Positions 17,178-24,970 of a stretch of 64,000 nucleotides of DNA are shown here, piece after piece. The position numbers were made by a program, and so were the translations under genes. Under the pieces are notes generated by a model. The model was given only the letters and a program-made list of their open reading frames with translations. It was not told the origin of the DNA and did no database searches. This DNA is from JAVKBW01 sp040222995 (GTDB lineage: Bacteria; Pseudomonadota; Alphaproteobacteria; UBA8366; Aestuariispiraceae), in NCBI GenBank assembly GCA_040222995.1, contig JAVKBW010000016.1, positions 124,001 to 188,000 on the forward strand. The letters run 5' to 3'. The first letter of the stretch is position 1, and the number at the start of each line of letters is the position of its first letter.

Positions 17178-18227
17178 ATGAGTGAAAACATGGCGACTTA
17201 TGATTTCGTTTTCCGGGCCCTGGGGCTCGAGAAGTGGTGCGAGGCTGGTGCTGACGGCGCCGCGCCGATGTCCATGGAGGCGCTCGTCGCGCAGAGCTCC
17301 GGCGAGGAGGTCTCGACCTCGATCTGGGACCTTCCGTTCCCGTCGATGGACGCCCTCAACGAGGCCTGTGCGGCCTTTCCGCAATCGCGCAATGTGACAC
17401 TGGGGCTGGAAAACGGCTTTCTTGCCGTCAAGGATTCGATCAGCGTCGTACTGGACCCGATCACGCAGCCGCTGTCGTGGATGCTGGAGGGCGCGCTCTA
17501 CGGCATCCTGAACACGCCGTGGTGGATCGTCATACCGCTACTTGTGGCCATCGTCTGGATGGTCTCCAGGTCCTGGCGCCTGCTGGCTTTCGTGGCGATC
17601 AGCATCGGCGGCCTGGCCTTCATAGACTACTACAGCTACGCGATGCAGACGTTGGCGATCATCATGGTCTGCGCCTTCCTCTGCGTACTCATCGGGGTAC
17701 CCGTAGGCATCGCCATGTCCCGATCCGACAGGTTGCGGGCGGGAACGATCCCGGTCCTGGACATGCTCCAGACCCTGCCGCCCTTCGTTTATCTGATCCC
17801 GCTGATCTTCCTGTTCTCGGTGACCGAGCCCAAGCTCTACGGGATCGCGATCATCCTCTACGCCATCGTGCCAGTGATCCGGCTGACTGACCTCGGCATC
17901 CGCATGGTCGACGAGTCGGTCATCGAAGCCGCCGAAGCCTTCGGCATGACCGACCGGCAGAAACTCTACGGCGTACAGATTCCGTTGGCGTTGCCCAATA
18001 TCATGGCGGGCGTGAATCAGACCATCATGATGAGCCTCGCCATGGTCGTCATCGCCTCACTGGTCTCGGCGCCGGGTCTTGGCGTTTTAGTGCTGCGCGG
18101 CATCAACAATCTTGAACTGGGCGTCGGCCTTGTCTCAGGGCTGGGCATCGTGCTGCTGGCGGTGGTTCTGGATCGCACAACGAAAGCCGCTCTCGAGCGC
18201 GTCAACGCTGCGCAGAAAAAAGGCTGA
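17178..18227 (+). CDS. Betaine-type ABC transporter permease (ProW/OpuAB family)
   Basis: A permease of about 349 residues. The first ~100 residues are a hydrophilic extension including LPFPSMDALNEACAAFP. They are followed by six or seven membrane segments and the BPD-type EAA loop IEAAEAFGMTDRQKLYGVQIPLALPNIMAGV. The family end TMMSLAMVVIASLV and LVLRGINNLELG is present. I start at ATG 17178 (MSENMATYDF); an in-frame GTG nine codons upstream is possible. It lies between the binding protein (88 bp upstream) and the ATPase (3 bp downstream) and forms the membrane channel of that uptake system. Confidence 0.9.
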   Translation: MSENMATYDFVFRALGLEKWCEAGADGAAPMSMEALVAQSSGEEVSTSIWDLPFPSMDALNEACAAFPQSRNVTLGLENGFLAVKDSISVVLDPITQPLSWMLEGALYGILNTPWWIVIPLLVAIVWMVSRSWRLLAFVAISIGGLAFIDYYSYAMQTLAIIMVCAFLCVLIGVPVGIAMSRSDRLRAGTIPVLDMLQTLPPFVYLIPLIFLFSVTEPKLYGIAIILYAIVPVIRLTDLGIRMVDESVIEAAEAFGMTDRQKLYGVQIPLALPNIMAGVNQTIMMSLAMVVIASLVSAPGLGVLVLRGINNLELGVGLVSGLGIVLLAVVLDRTTKAALERVNAAQKKG

Positions 18228-18230
18228 CCC

Positions 18231-19304
18231 ATGACCGCATCCGAAAAGAAAACCAAGATCGCGATCCGCGAACTCTACAAGATATTCGGGCCCGATCCCG
18301 CCAGCGTGCTGGATGAAGTCAAGGCTGGCATGAGCAAGAAGGAACTGCTGGAGACGCACCGCCACGTGCTCGGGCTCAACAACATCAACGTCGACATCAA
18401 GGAAAGCGACATCACGGTGATGATGGGGCTGTCGGGATCGGGCAAATCGACCCTGATCCGTCACCTCAACCGTCTGATCGAACCGACCTCGGGCAAAATC
18501 GAGCTGGACAGCGTGAACGTTGTCGATGTCAGCGACAAGGAATTGCGCCGCATGCGCCGCGAAGAGATGTCGATGGTGTTCCAGCACTTCGCGCTGCTGC
18601 CTCACCGCACGGTGCTGGAAAACGCGGGCATGGCGCTGGACGTGCGTGGCGTGCCCCGGTCGGAATTCGAGAGCGAAGCCCATAAGTGGCTGGACCGCGT
18701 CGGTTTGCAGGGGTTGGGCGATCAGTTCCCGCACCAGCTATCGGGCGGCATGCAGCAGCGTGTGGGTATCGCCCGAGCCCTAACCTCCAACTCGCCGGTG
18801 ATGCTCATGGACGAAGCCTTCTCGGCGCTCGACCCGCTGATCCGCACCGATATGCAGGACCTGCTGCTGGAGCTTCAGGACGAGTTGAAGAAGACCGTTG
18901 TCTTCATATCGCATGACCTGGACGAGGCGCTCAAGCTGGCCGACCACCTGGTTATCCTCAAGGAAGGTCATGTCGTCCAGCAGGGCGAGCCGCAACATAT
19001 TCTGATGAAGCCGAACGATCCCTACATCGTGGACTTCATTTCCGACATCAACCGCGCCCGTGTCTTGCGCGTGCGCTCGGTTATGGAGAAGACGGACCGC
19101 AGGCCCGAGACCGTGGCCGGCGAGGTCGACTGGGACGACAACCTCGAATCGGTGATCGCCCGCTCCGAGGGACAGGCGGACCTGACCTATTGCGTCATGC
19201 GCGACGGCAGGCAGGTGGGCATTCTGAAGATGGCCGAACTGCTCAAGGCGCTGGTTCCCACCGCGGCGGCTGAGGACGGATTGCGCTCCGGAACGGCGGC
19301 CTGA
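18231..19304 (+). CDS. Betaine-type ABC transporter ATP-binding protein (ProV/OpuAA family)
   Basis: A 357-residue ATPase energising the uptake system. GLSGSGKSTLIRHLNRL is Walker A, LSGGMQQRVGIARAL the signature and VMLMDEAFSALDPLIR Walker B. The N-terminal IAIRELYKIFGPDP and the KKELLETHRHVLGLNNIN segment before Walker A are characteristic of the ProV group. The C-terminal ~80 residues replace the usual tandem CBS domains with a short CBS-like remnant (CVMRDGRQVGILKMAELLKAL). The gene starts 3 bp after the permease stop. Substrate is shared with the binding protein: a quaternary amine or TMAO. Confidence 0.92.
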   Translation: MTASEKKTKIAIRELYKIFGPDPASVLDEVKAGMSKKELLETHRHVLGLNNINVDIKESDITVMMGLSGSGKSTLIRHLNRLIEPTSGKIELDSVNVVDVSDKELRRMRREEMSMVFQHFALLPHRTVLENAGMALDVRGVPRSEFESEAHKWLDRVGLQGLGDQFPHQLSGGMQQRVGIARALTSNSPVMLMDEAFSALDPLIRTDMQDLLLELQDELKKTVVFISHDLDEALKLADHLVILKEGHVVQQGEPQHILMKPNDPYIVDFISDINRARVLRVRSVMEKTDRRPETVAGEVDWDDNLESVIARSEGQADLTYCVMRDGRQVGILKMAELLKALVPTAAAEDGLRSGTAA

Positions 19305-19562
19305 GCAAACCGGGCAAGCCTTTCACGGAGAGGGCATGCTCCGAACGTGCCGTGCCTGGGCTCCCGCCCGTGATGTTCTTCTTCACAATCCGGCAGGGGT
19401 CTTGTTGCCGCATCACCGCACATAGCATGACCACGGAGCCGAACCAGCCGAAACTGTCGACGGAACGTGTCGACCGGAGTTGCGATGTTTCAACAGGTTG
19501 TTCATCCGGACGATCCGATGGAAGCTGGAATTGCGAGATTATAGACGATCCAGGAGGCCCGG

Positions 19563-19646
19563 ATGAACAGTCATGAGAATGCTCGTTTGACACCGCACAG
19601 TCGAGCCGAATTGGTTCGCCGTGGTTTCCCTATCCATTTCCCTTAG
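19563..19646 (+). pseudogene. 5' fragment of an IS481-family transposase
   Basis: A strong Shine-Dalgarno (CCAGGAGGCCCGG) precedes an ATG that opens MNSHENARLTPHSRAELVRR, which I recognise as the N-terminus of IS481-family transposases. Homology ends after about 20 codons, at the helix-turn-helix start. The frame then runs into unrelated sequence (GFPIHFP) and stops at 19646. The 120 bases upstream, from about 19455 (TGTCGACGGAACGTGTCGAC), may be the left end of the element. It is a deletion relic and cannot make transposase. Confidence 0.7.
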
Positions 19647-19676
19647 GTAGGCTTGACCCAACAACGGAGAGAAGCG

Positions 19677-19727
19677 ATGACCGACCGCGGTTTTCCCACC
19701 GATTTCTCTGAGGTAGGTACCCAATGA
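19677..19727 (+). CDS. Candidate 16-codon leader/mini-ORF overlapping the aldehyde dehydrogenase start
   Basis: ATG at 19677 preceded by ACGGAGAGAAGCG reads MTDRGFPTDFSEVGTQ and stops with TGA at 19725-19727. The stop shares ATGA with the aldehyde dehydrogenase start at 19724. Good ribosome-site spacing and the exact overlap suggest translational coupling. The segment GGTTTTCCCACCGATTTCTCTGAGGTAGG is an imperfect repeat of DNA about 60 bases upstream (19622-19651). It has no run of one amino acid typical of attenuators. Its coding status is a hypothesis. Confidence 0.4.
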   Translation: MTDRGFPTDFSEVGTQ

Positions 19728-21208
19728 CCAAGACACGCGAAAATTCCGCCTCCACGCAGTTCAATATTTCCGATCCAGCCCTGTTGCGCAGTTTATCCTA
19801 TGTCGGCGGCAAATGGACGGCGGGAGCCAGTGCAGACACAATCGCTGTAACCAACCCCGCTGACGGTTCGTTTCTTGGTGAAGTTGCAAGCCTGTCATCC
19901 GCAGATAGTGCAAGAGCTGTCGATGCGGCGCAGGAAGCTTTCGGATCCTGGGCCGGGCTATTACCGCAACAGCGTTCCGCAATCCTGCGCCGCTGGTTCG
20001 AACTCATGATTGCCCACAAGGAAGATCTTGCCCATATCATGACCCTCGAGCAGGGCAAGCCGGTATCCGAGGCGCGCGGCGAGATCGATTATGGCGCGTC
20101 ATTTATCGAGTTTTACGCCGAAGAAGCCAAACGCCCGAATATCGAAAGCGTCACATCACATCTGCCGGATGCCGAAGTCGAGGTCTGGCGTGAACCGGTT
20201 GGTGTTGCGGCGCTGATCACGCCATGGAACTTCCCCTCCGCGATGCTGACGCGCAAGGCGGGGGCCGCGCTGGCGGCTGGCTGCACGGTTGTCGCACACC
20301 CCTCCGCCGAAACTCCCTATTCGGCATTGGCGCTGGCAGAACTGGCCGAACGGGCAGGATTCCCGGCCGGCGTCTTCAATGTCGTGACTGGTATCGCTCC
20401 GGTTGTCGTGGAGCCGTGGATGGAAGACAAACGTGTCCGCGCTGTCTCCTTTACCGGGTCAACGGGGATCGGCAAGCTGCTCTATTCCCAGGCCGCCGGA
20501 ACCGTCAAACGTCTGGTTCTTGAACTTGGCGGGCACGCGCCGTTTGTGCTGTTTGCCGATGCGGATTTCGACCAGGCCGTCGACGAGGCGATTAAGGCCA
20601 AATTCGCAACATCGGGGCAGGACTGCCTTGGCGCCAACCGGTTTTTGATCGAGCGCAGTGTCTACGACCGCTTCTGCAAGGAATTCGCCAAAGCCACATC
20701 CCGTCTGACGGTTGGAATTGGCATGGACGATCCCGATATCGGCCCGCTGATGAATGAAAAGGCCGTTGCCAAGCAGGAAGAACATGTCGCCGATGCGATG
20801 GCGAAAGGCGCGAGATTGCTCACAGGTGGCAAGCGCCATTCAGCCGGCGAATTGTTCTTCGAACCGACAGTGCTGGCCGAGGTTCCTGCCGATGCGCTGA
20901 TCATGCGCGAGGAGACCTTCGGGCCGGTCGCAGCCATTGCCGCCTTCGATAGCGAAGAAGAGGCACTCAGCCGCGCCAATGACGGCGAATACGGTCTCGT
21001 CGCCTATCTGCACACACAGGACCCGCGGCGCATCTACCGCGCCAGCCGGGCGTTGCATTTCGGTATGATCGCCGTCAACCGCACCAAGGTCACAGGCGCA
21101 CCGATCCCGTTTGGCGGCATGAAACAATCAGGCCTTGAGCGCGAGGGGTCGCGGCTTGGTCTGGAGGCATTTACCGAGGTCAAATACGTATGCCGAGACT
21201 GGGCATAA
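19724..21208 (+). CDS. NAD(P)-dependent aldehyde dehydrogenase, succinate-semialdehyde dehydrogenase-like
   Basis: A 494-residue aldehyde dehydrogenase. It shows ITPWNFPSAMLTRKAGAALAAG, FTGSTGIGKLL, LELGGHAPFVLF (catalytic Glu) and SGQDCLGANRF (catalytic Cys), and ends with PFGGMKQSGLEREGS. These blocks are closest to GabD-type succinate-semialdehyde dehydrogenases, although gamma-aminobutyraldehyde-type activity is also plausible. The start overlaps a 16-codon mini-ORF. It sits between an IS481 relic and the left repeat of the 7 kb insert that carries acetylpolyamine-related genes, so a role in amine-derived aldehyde oxidation is an attractive inference. Confidence 0.9.
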   Translation: MTKTRENSASTQFNISDPALLRSLSYVGGKWTAGASADTIAVTNPADGSFLGEVASLSSADSARAVDAAQEAFGSWAGLLPQQRSAILRRWFELMIAHKEDLAHIMTLEQGKPVSEARGEIDYGASFIEFYAEEAKRPNIESVTSHLPDAEVEVWREPVGVAALITPWNFPSAMLTRKAGAALAAGCTVVAHPSAETPYSALALAELAERAGFPAGVFNVVTGIAPVVVEPWMEDKRVRAVSFTGSTGIGKLLYSQAAGTVKRLVLELGGHAPFVLFADADFDQAVDEAIKAKFATSGQDCLGANRFLIERSVYDRFCKEFAKATSRLTVGIGMDDPDIGPLMNEKAVAKQEEHVADAMAKGARLLTGGKRHSAGELFFEPTVLAEVPADALIMREETFGPVAAIAAFDSEEEALSRANDGEYGLVAYLHTQDPRRIYRASRALHFGMIAVNRTKVTGAPIPFGGMKQSGLEREGSRLGLEAFTEVKYVCRDWA

Positions 21209-21545
21209 ACAATTCACGAGAGATCCATCGGATGTTGTGCAACGACCAACGGGACCAGTGGGATCACGATCATTTATTCTATCCGTTCCCTCATTTTAGG
21301 CAGCTTGACTGAAGCGAGATGAGAAACCGGATGATTTCCGGCGGTGATAGGTTTCCACATCACCGACCCTGGCGGTAACCGCCTGCTTGATGCCTTTGCC
21401 GGGCTTTGCTGCGTCGAAATGTACGGTCGGCCCCTGCTTCCACCACTTACCTGTTCGCTGCTGCTGTCTCAGCGGAATGTCGCGGACCTGTAGCATGAAC
21501 GCGGCATTGATTTCCGCCATGAGGCGGGTCTCTGACAACGCTTCT
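21209..21545. other. Intergenic stretch with a doubtful minus-strand ORF
   Basis: No convincing gene. A minus-strand frame is open from about 21610 to 21296. Its predicted protein, including MKKSEALSETRLMAEINAAFML and QRTGKWWKQGPTVHFDAAKPG, is basic and has no family I recognise. Its upstream part falls inside the decayed FKBP-region repeat. It could be the tail of a lost gene that once stood upstream of FKBP or a mobile-element remnant. Otherwise nothing recognisable is seen. Confidence 0.4.
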
Positions 21546-21703
21546 GATTTTTTCACGCGGCCGCCTTTCCAGCCGGGAGTATGGCTGTTGCGGTCCGGAT
21601 CAACCAGAGTTCAGGCAGACCCGCAACGATCCAAGGAAGTAATAGCCAATACGGCTGAAGCCCAGGCCGGCGATCACGTCAGGGCGCATCACACCGGGCG
21701 TCT
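21546..21703 (+). repeat. Left copy (decayed) of the FKBP upstream region plus first codons
   Basis: This segment aligns by hand with 28731-28979, at roughly 85 percent identity over the aligned bases, with 90 bases missing relative to the right copy. It includes CCAGAGTTCAGGCAGA and GGCCGGCGATCACGTCA, and reads like the first 18 codons of the FKBP gene, but the start codon is ACG and several codons are changed. The match stops abruptly after CACCGGGCGTCT at 21703. It is a gene fragment, not expressed as FKBP, and its antisense strand supplies the end of the lysR gene. Confidence 0.85.
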
Positions 21704-22632
21704 GCAACCTCGATGCCCAGTCTGGAGACCACCTGCTCGACCCGGTCCTGATACAGTGCGATTGCGTCTCGCAGCCAGTCCCGGAACACGGTCTCGGCTC
21801 TGGTGAGCGTATCGTTCTTCCTGTGGCAAATCGAGTAGCGCTCCTCACTACGAATTCCCAGCCTGAAAGGCGCGATCAACTGGCCTTGCTCGATCGCATA
21901 CAGGCAGAGCAAACAATCGCCGATCGTAATCCCCGATCCGGCCAAAGTGGCCGACAGGCACAGCGTCGTTTCGTTAAACTGCGTATGCTCGACCGACCCG
22001 GCGGGCCTTTCGATGCCCGAGCGCTGAAACCATGCGTCCCAGGGGGCATAGTTCTTGTCATTGAGGAAATGGGCCGTCGGCGAAAACCGGCCGTCAATTA
22101 TGTGTTCGGCGGCATATTCCGCCGTACAGAGGGGGATGTCGATCCAGTCGCAAAGGAACGTCTCTTCGATCCTGTCGCTCGAAAAACACCCTTCCGGCCC
22201 GTAGAAAATGCGGAAGGAGAAGTTTTCGTCCATCCGCATCATTCCGTTGCGTTCCGCGGTTATTTCCACCGAGATGCCGGGATGTTCGATGAGGAAGGCG
22301 CCGATCCTCTCTGCCAGCCAGGATGATGCGAAATCACGGTCGACAAGGACGCGCACCGTTTCCGGCCGGTTGGCGTTGTCGATCAGACGCTGGGTCGTCG
22401 CCGATATCAGATCGAAGGACTGAACGAGCGCGGTGGCCAGTTCCGACCCTTCGCTTGTCAGGATGATCCTGGGGCGCGTGCGGATGATGAGGGGAACGCC
22501 AAGCAGGGATTCAAGGTGTTTGATCTGTTTGCTTATGGCCGGTCGCGTGACGTTCAACGCGTGCGCAGCGTCGGTGAACGTGCCTGTCCTCGCAACGAGA
22601 TCGAAGGCGCGGAGCGCCGTAAGAGGCAGCAT
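21679..22632 (-). CDS. LysR-family transcriptional regulator
   Basis: A 317-residue LysR-type regulator with an N-terminal winged helix-turn-helix (TALRAFDLVARTGTFTDAAHALNVTRPAISKQIKHLE). A periplasmic-binding-like effector domain follows from about residue 90, in the GcvA-like style (DFASSWLAERIGAF). The last nine residues (VADARCDAP) are read from the antisense of the FKBP-fragment repeat, so the natural C-terminus appears to have been replaced at the insertion boundary. It is divergent from the cupin-GMC-deacetylase genes, with a TTAC/GTAA palindrome cluster just upstream, and is their probable regulator. Confidence 0.9.
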   Translation of the reverse strand: MLPLTALRAFDLVARTGTFTDAAHALNVTRPAISKQIKHLESLLGVPLIIRTRPRIILTSEGSELATALVQSFDLISATTQRLIDNANRPETVRVLVDRDFASSWLAERIGAFLIEHPGISVEITAERNGMMRMDENFSFRIFYGPEGCFSSDRIEETFLCDWIDIPLCTAEYAAEHIIDGRFSPTAHFLNDKNYAPWDAWFQRSGIERPAGSVEHTQFNETTLCLSATLAGSGITIGDCLLCLYAIEQGQLIAPFRLGIRSEERYSICHRKNDTLTRAETVFRDWLRDAIALYQDRVEQVVSRLGIEVADARCDAP

Positions 22633-22642
22633 GAGGCTTTCC

Positions 22643-22672
22643 TTACCGTAACCTGAAGTTACCTGAACGTAA
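22643..22672. promoter_or_regulatory. Clustered TTAC/GTAA palindromes, candidate LysR operator
   Basis: TTACCGTAACCTGAAGTTAC followed by CTGAACGTAA contains TTAC-C-GTAA, GTAAC-CTGAA-GTTAC and TTAC-CTGAAC-GTAA in succession. It lies 11 bases upstream of the lysR start and 86 bases upstream of the divergent cupin gene. The dyads resemble LysR-type T-N11-A sites, so autoregulation and activation of the catabolic genes are likely. Binding itself is inferred. Confidence 0.6.
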
Positions 22673-22757
22673 TATTAGTCATTTTGGTTTGCCAGCGAAG
22701 TTTCATATCTTCGCCGGACGCTTTTGCCAGCGACACCATTTTGACAAGGAGCAACCC

Positions 22758-23117
22758 ATGAACAATCCAGTAAGATTCTCCCCGCAGGGGCCCAACGGTT
22801 GGACCGAGATGCCCGATATCGCGCTGGAAACGGCGGAACTGCGATCCGATCAGCCGATGGGTCTGGATCACGAATACTTTAAGAATGAAACCTCCGGTAT
22901 CCGGGCCGGGCTCTGGCGCTCCACGCCGTATACGGAGTTTTATGAGAGCTACCCCTGCACCGAGTTCATGTACGTGCTCGAAGGGTCGGTCACGCTCACG
23001 AACGAAGAGTTCTCGGAAACCTACAAAAAGGGCGATGCGTTTCTCGTCCCGAAGGGCTTTCGCGGTGTCTGGATGCAGAAGGAACCGATGCTGAAATACT
23101 ACGTGATGGTCGACTGA
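22758..23117 (+). CDS. Single-domain cupin (DUF861/EutQ-like)
   Basis: A 119-residue cupin starting MNNPVRFSPQGP with an AAGGAG ribosome site. The central barrel shows YPCTEFMYVLEGSVTLTNEEFSETYKKGDAFLVPKGF, typical of the DUF861 cupin_3 group. That group includes ureidoglycine aminohydrolases and ethanolamine-utilisation-like proteins. The usual metal-binding His pattern is largely absent, so it may be a binding or isomerase-like protein rather than a metalloenzyme. It opens the operon followed by the GMC oxidoreductase and the deacetylase. Confidence 0.85.
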   Translation: MNNPVRFSPQGPNGWTEMPDIALETAELRSDQPMGLDHEYFKNETSGIRAGLWRSTPYTEFYESYPCTEFMYVLEGSVTLTNEEFSETYKKGDAFLVPKGFRGVWMQKEPMLKYYVMVD

Positions 23118-23142
23118 TGGAAACTTGGCGGACGGAAATCTC

Positions 23143-24894
23143 ATGAACGATACTGTTTCACTGCGGGAATACGGCACATTCGACTACGTGATCGTCGGTG
23201 CCGGATCGGCAGGATGCGTGCTCGCCAACCGGTTGGGTGAGGATCCGGGGGTCAGGATACTTGTTCTGGAAGCCGGCGGCAGCGACGATGCGCTGATCGT
23301 CAAGATGCCGGCCGCCCTCTCGATCCCCATGAACACCGAGCGATTCAACTGGGGCATGAAGACGGAACCGGAGCCCGGGCTGGACGGACGTGTCATGAAC
23401 CTGCCGCGCGGCAAGGGAATGGGCGGTTCGTCGTCCATCAATGGCATGTGCTGGGTGCGCGGCAATCCGATGGACTACGAACTGTGGTCGGCGCGCGGCG
23501 CGGAAGGATGGCACTGGGCAAACGTGCTTCCGTATTTCCAGAGGCTTGAGAACGTTCGTGGCGGCGGCCCCTTGAGGGGTACCGACGGGCCGATCTCCGT
23601 TACGCGCGGTTCGGAACGAAACCCGTTGTTCGGCGCATTCGTCGAGGCCGGAAAGCAGGCAGGATACGCGGTCAGCCGGAACATGAACGAGCGGCAGCAT
23701 GAAGGCATGGGTCCCATGGAAATGTCCGTGGGCAACGGAAAACGGTCCAGTGCCGCGGTCGGGTATCTGTATCCGGCGGTGAAGCGGGGCAACGTTACGG
23801 TTGTCTCGCACGCTCTGGTCGACCGAATTATCTTCGAAGGCCGTCGTGCTGTTGGCGTCGCGTTTTCCAGAAAGGGTGTCAAATCGCTGGCGCGGGCGTC
23901 AAAAGACATGATCCTGAGCGCGGGATCGATCATGTCGCCGACAATTCTGAAGCGGTCGGGCATTGGTCCGGCGAGCGAACTGCGTGATCAGGGCATCGAT
24001 GTCGTCCTGGATCGGGAACAGGTCGGTGGTAACCTCATGGATCATCTTGAGGTCTATCTACAGCAGGAATGCACAAAGCCGGTTTCGCTGTATCCTCACA
24101 TGAGCCTTCTCGGCAAGGCGTTGATCGGCGCGCAGTGGATGCTGACCAGGACGGGACTTGGCGCAACCAATCATTTTGAAAGTGGCGGTCATATCCGAAG
24201 CCGGGCCGGAATCGTCTATCCGGACATACAGTATCATTTTCTTCCCATCGCAATTTCCTATGACGGCCAGTCATTGGCGAAGGGGCACGGGTTCCAGGTT
24301 CATGTCGGTACGAAGCGGTCGAAGAGCCGGGGATGGGTAAAGCTTCGCAGCGCAGACCCGGCGGATTTGCCGCGTGTGCGGTTCAACTACATGACCCATG
24401 AAGACGACTGGCTCGAGATGCGCGCCTGCATCCGTTTCACGCGCGAGATTTTCGCGCAACCGGCGTTCGATCCGTATAGAGGCAGGGAACTGGCGCCCGG
24501 CGATGACTGTCAGGATGACGAAGCGATTGATCGGTTCATCAAGGACAAGGTTGAAAGCGCTTATCATCCATGCGGCACCTGCCGGATGGGTGTTGACGAC
24601 GAGGCGGTTGTCGATCCTCGCACGATGAAGCTGAAGGGCATGGACGGTCTGCGCGTTGTAGACAGTTCCGTTCTGCCGCAGGCAACGGCCGGCGATCTGA
24701 ATGCGCCGACCCTTGTGACAGCCGAACGCGCTTCGGATCTGATCAGGGGACGAGAACTGCCGGCGGCGACAGACGCCCCGCTGCTTGCGGACCCGGATTG
24801 GGCATCGTGCCAGCGATCACCGAACATCACCCGGGACTATTCGTCCGACCGGGATAGTCTTCGTGAGGCTCTGCTGAAAAACGCCAGTCGATAA
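23143..24894 (+). CDS. GMC-family FAD oxidoreductase (choline dehydrogenase-like)
   Basis: A 583-residue flavoenzyme of the glucose-methanol-choline family. YVIVGAGSAGCVLANRLGED is the dinucleotide-binding motif, LPRGKGMGGSSSINGM the FAD signature, SAGSIMSPTILKRSGIG the second signature and AYHPCGTCRMG the catalytic-His region near the C-terminus. The length fits choline/alcohol dehydrogenases. I prefer ATG 23143 (MNDTVSLREY) to a TTG six codons upstream. The linked deacetylase suggests that the substrate is an amino alcohol or a polyamine-derived alcohol, but that is inference; choline itself cannot be excluded. Confidence 0.9.
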   Translation: MNDTVSLREYGTFDYVIVGAGSAGCVLANRLGEDPGVRILVLEAGGSDDALIVKMPAALSIPMNTERFNWGMKTEPEPGLDGRVMNLPRGKGMGGSSSINGMCWVRGNPMDYELWSARGAEGWHWANVLPYFQRLENVRGGGPLRGTDGPISVTRGSERNPLFGAFVEAGKQAGYAVSRNMNERQHEGMGPMEMSVGNGKRSSAAVGYLYPAVKRGNVTVVSHALVDRIIFEGRRAVGVAFSRKGVKSLARASKDMILSAGSIMSPTILKRSGIGPASELRDQGIDVVLDREQVGGNLMDHLEVYLQQECTKPVSLYPHMSLLGKALIGAQWMLTRTGLGATNHFESGGHIRSRAGIVYPDIQYHFLPIAISYDGQSLAKGHGFQVHVGTKRSKSRGWVKLRSADPADLPRVRFNYMTHEDDWLEMRACIRFTREIFAQPAFDPYRGRELAPGDDCQDDEAIDRFIKDKVESAYHPCGTCRMGVDDEAVVDPRTMKLKGMDGLRVVDSSVLPQATAGDLNAPTLVTAERASDLIRGRELPAATDAPLLADPDWASCQRSPNITRDYSSDRDSLREALLKNASR

Positions 24895-24970
24895 CGTTTA
24901 TGCGCGGAGGAAGAAGTGAACCCGGGCATAAAGATAAAGACATCGGACGTTATCGGAGAAGGAATACCAG

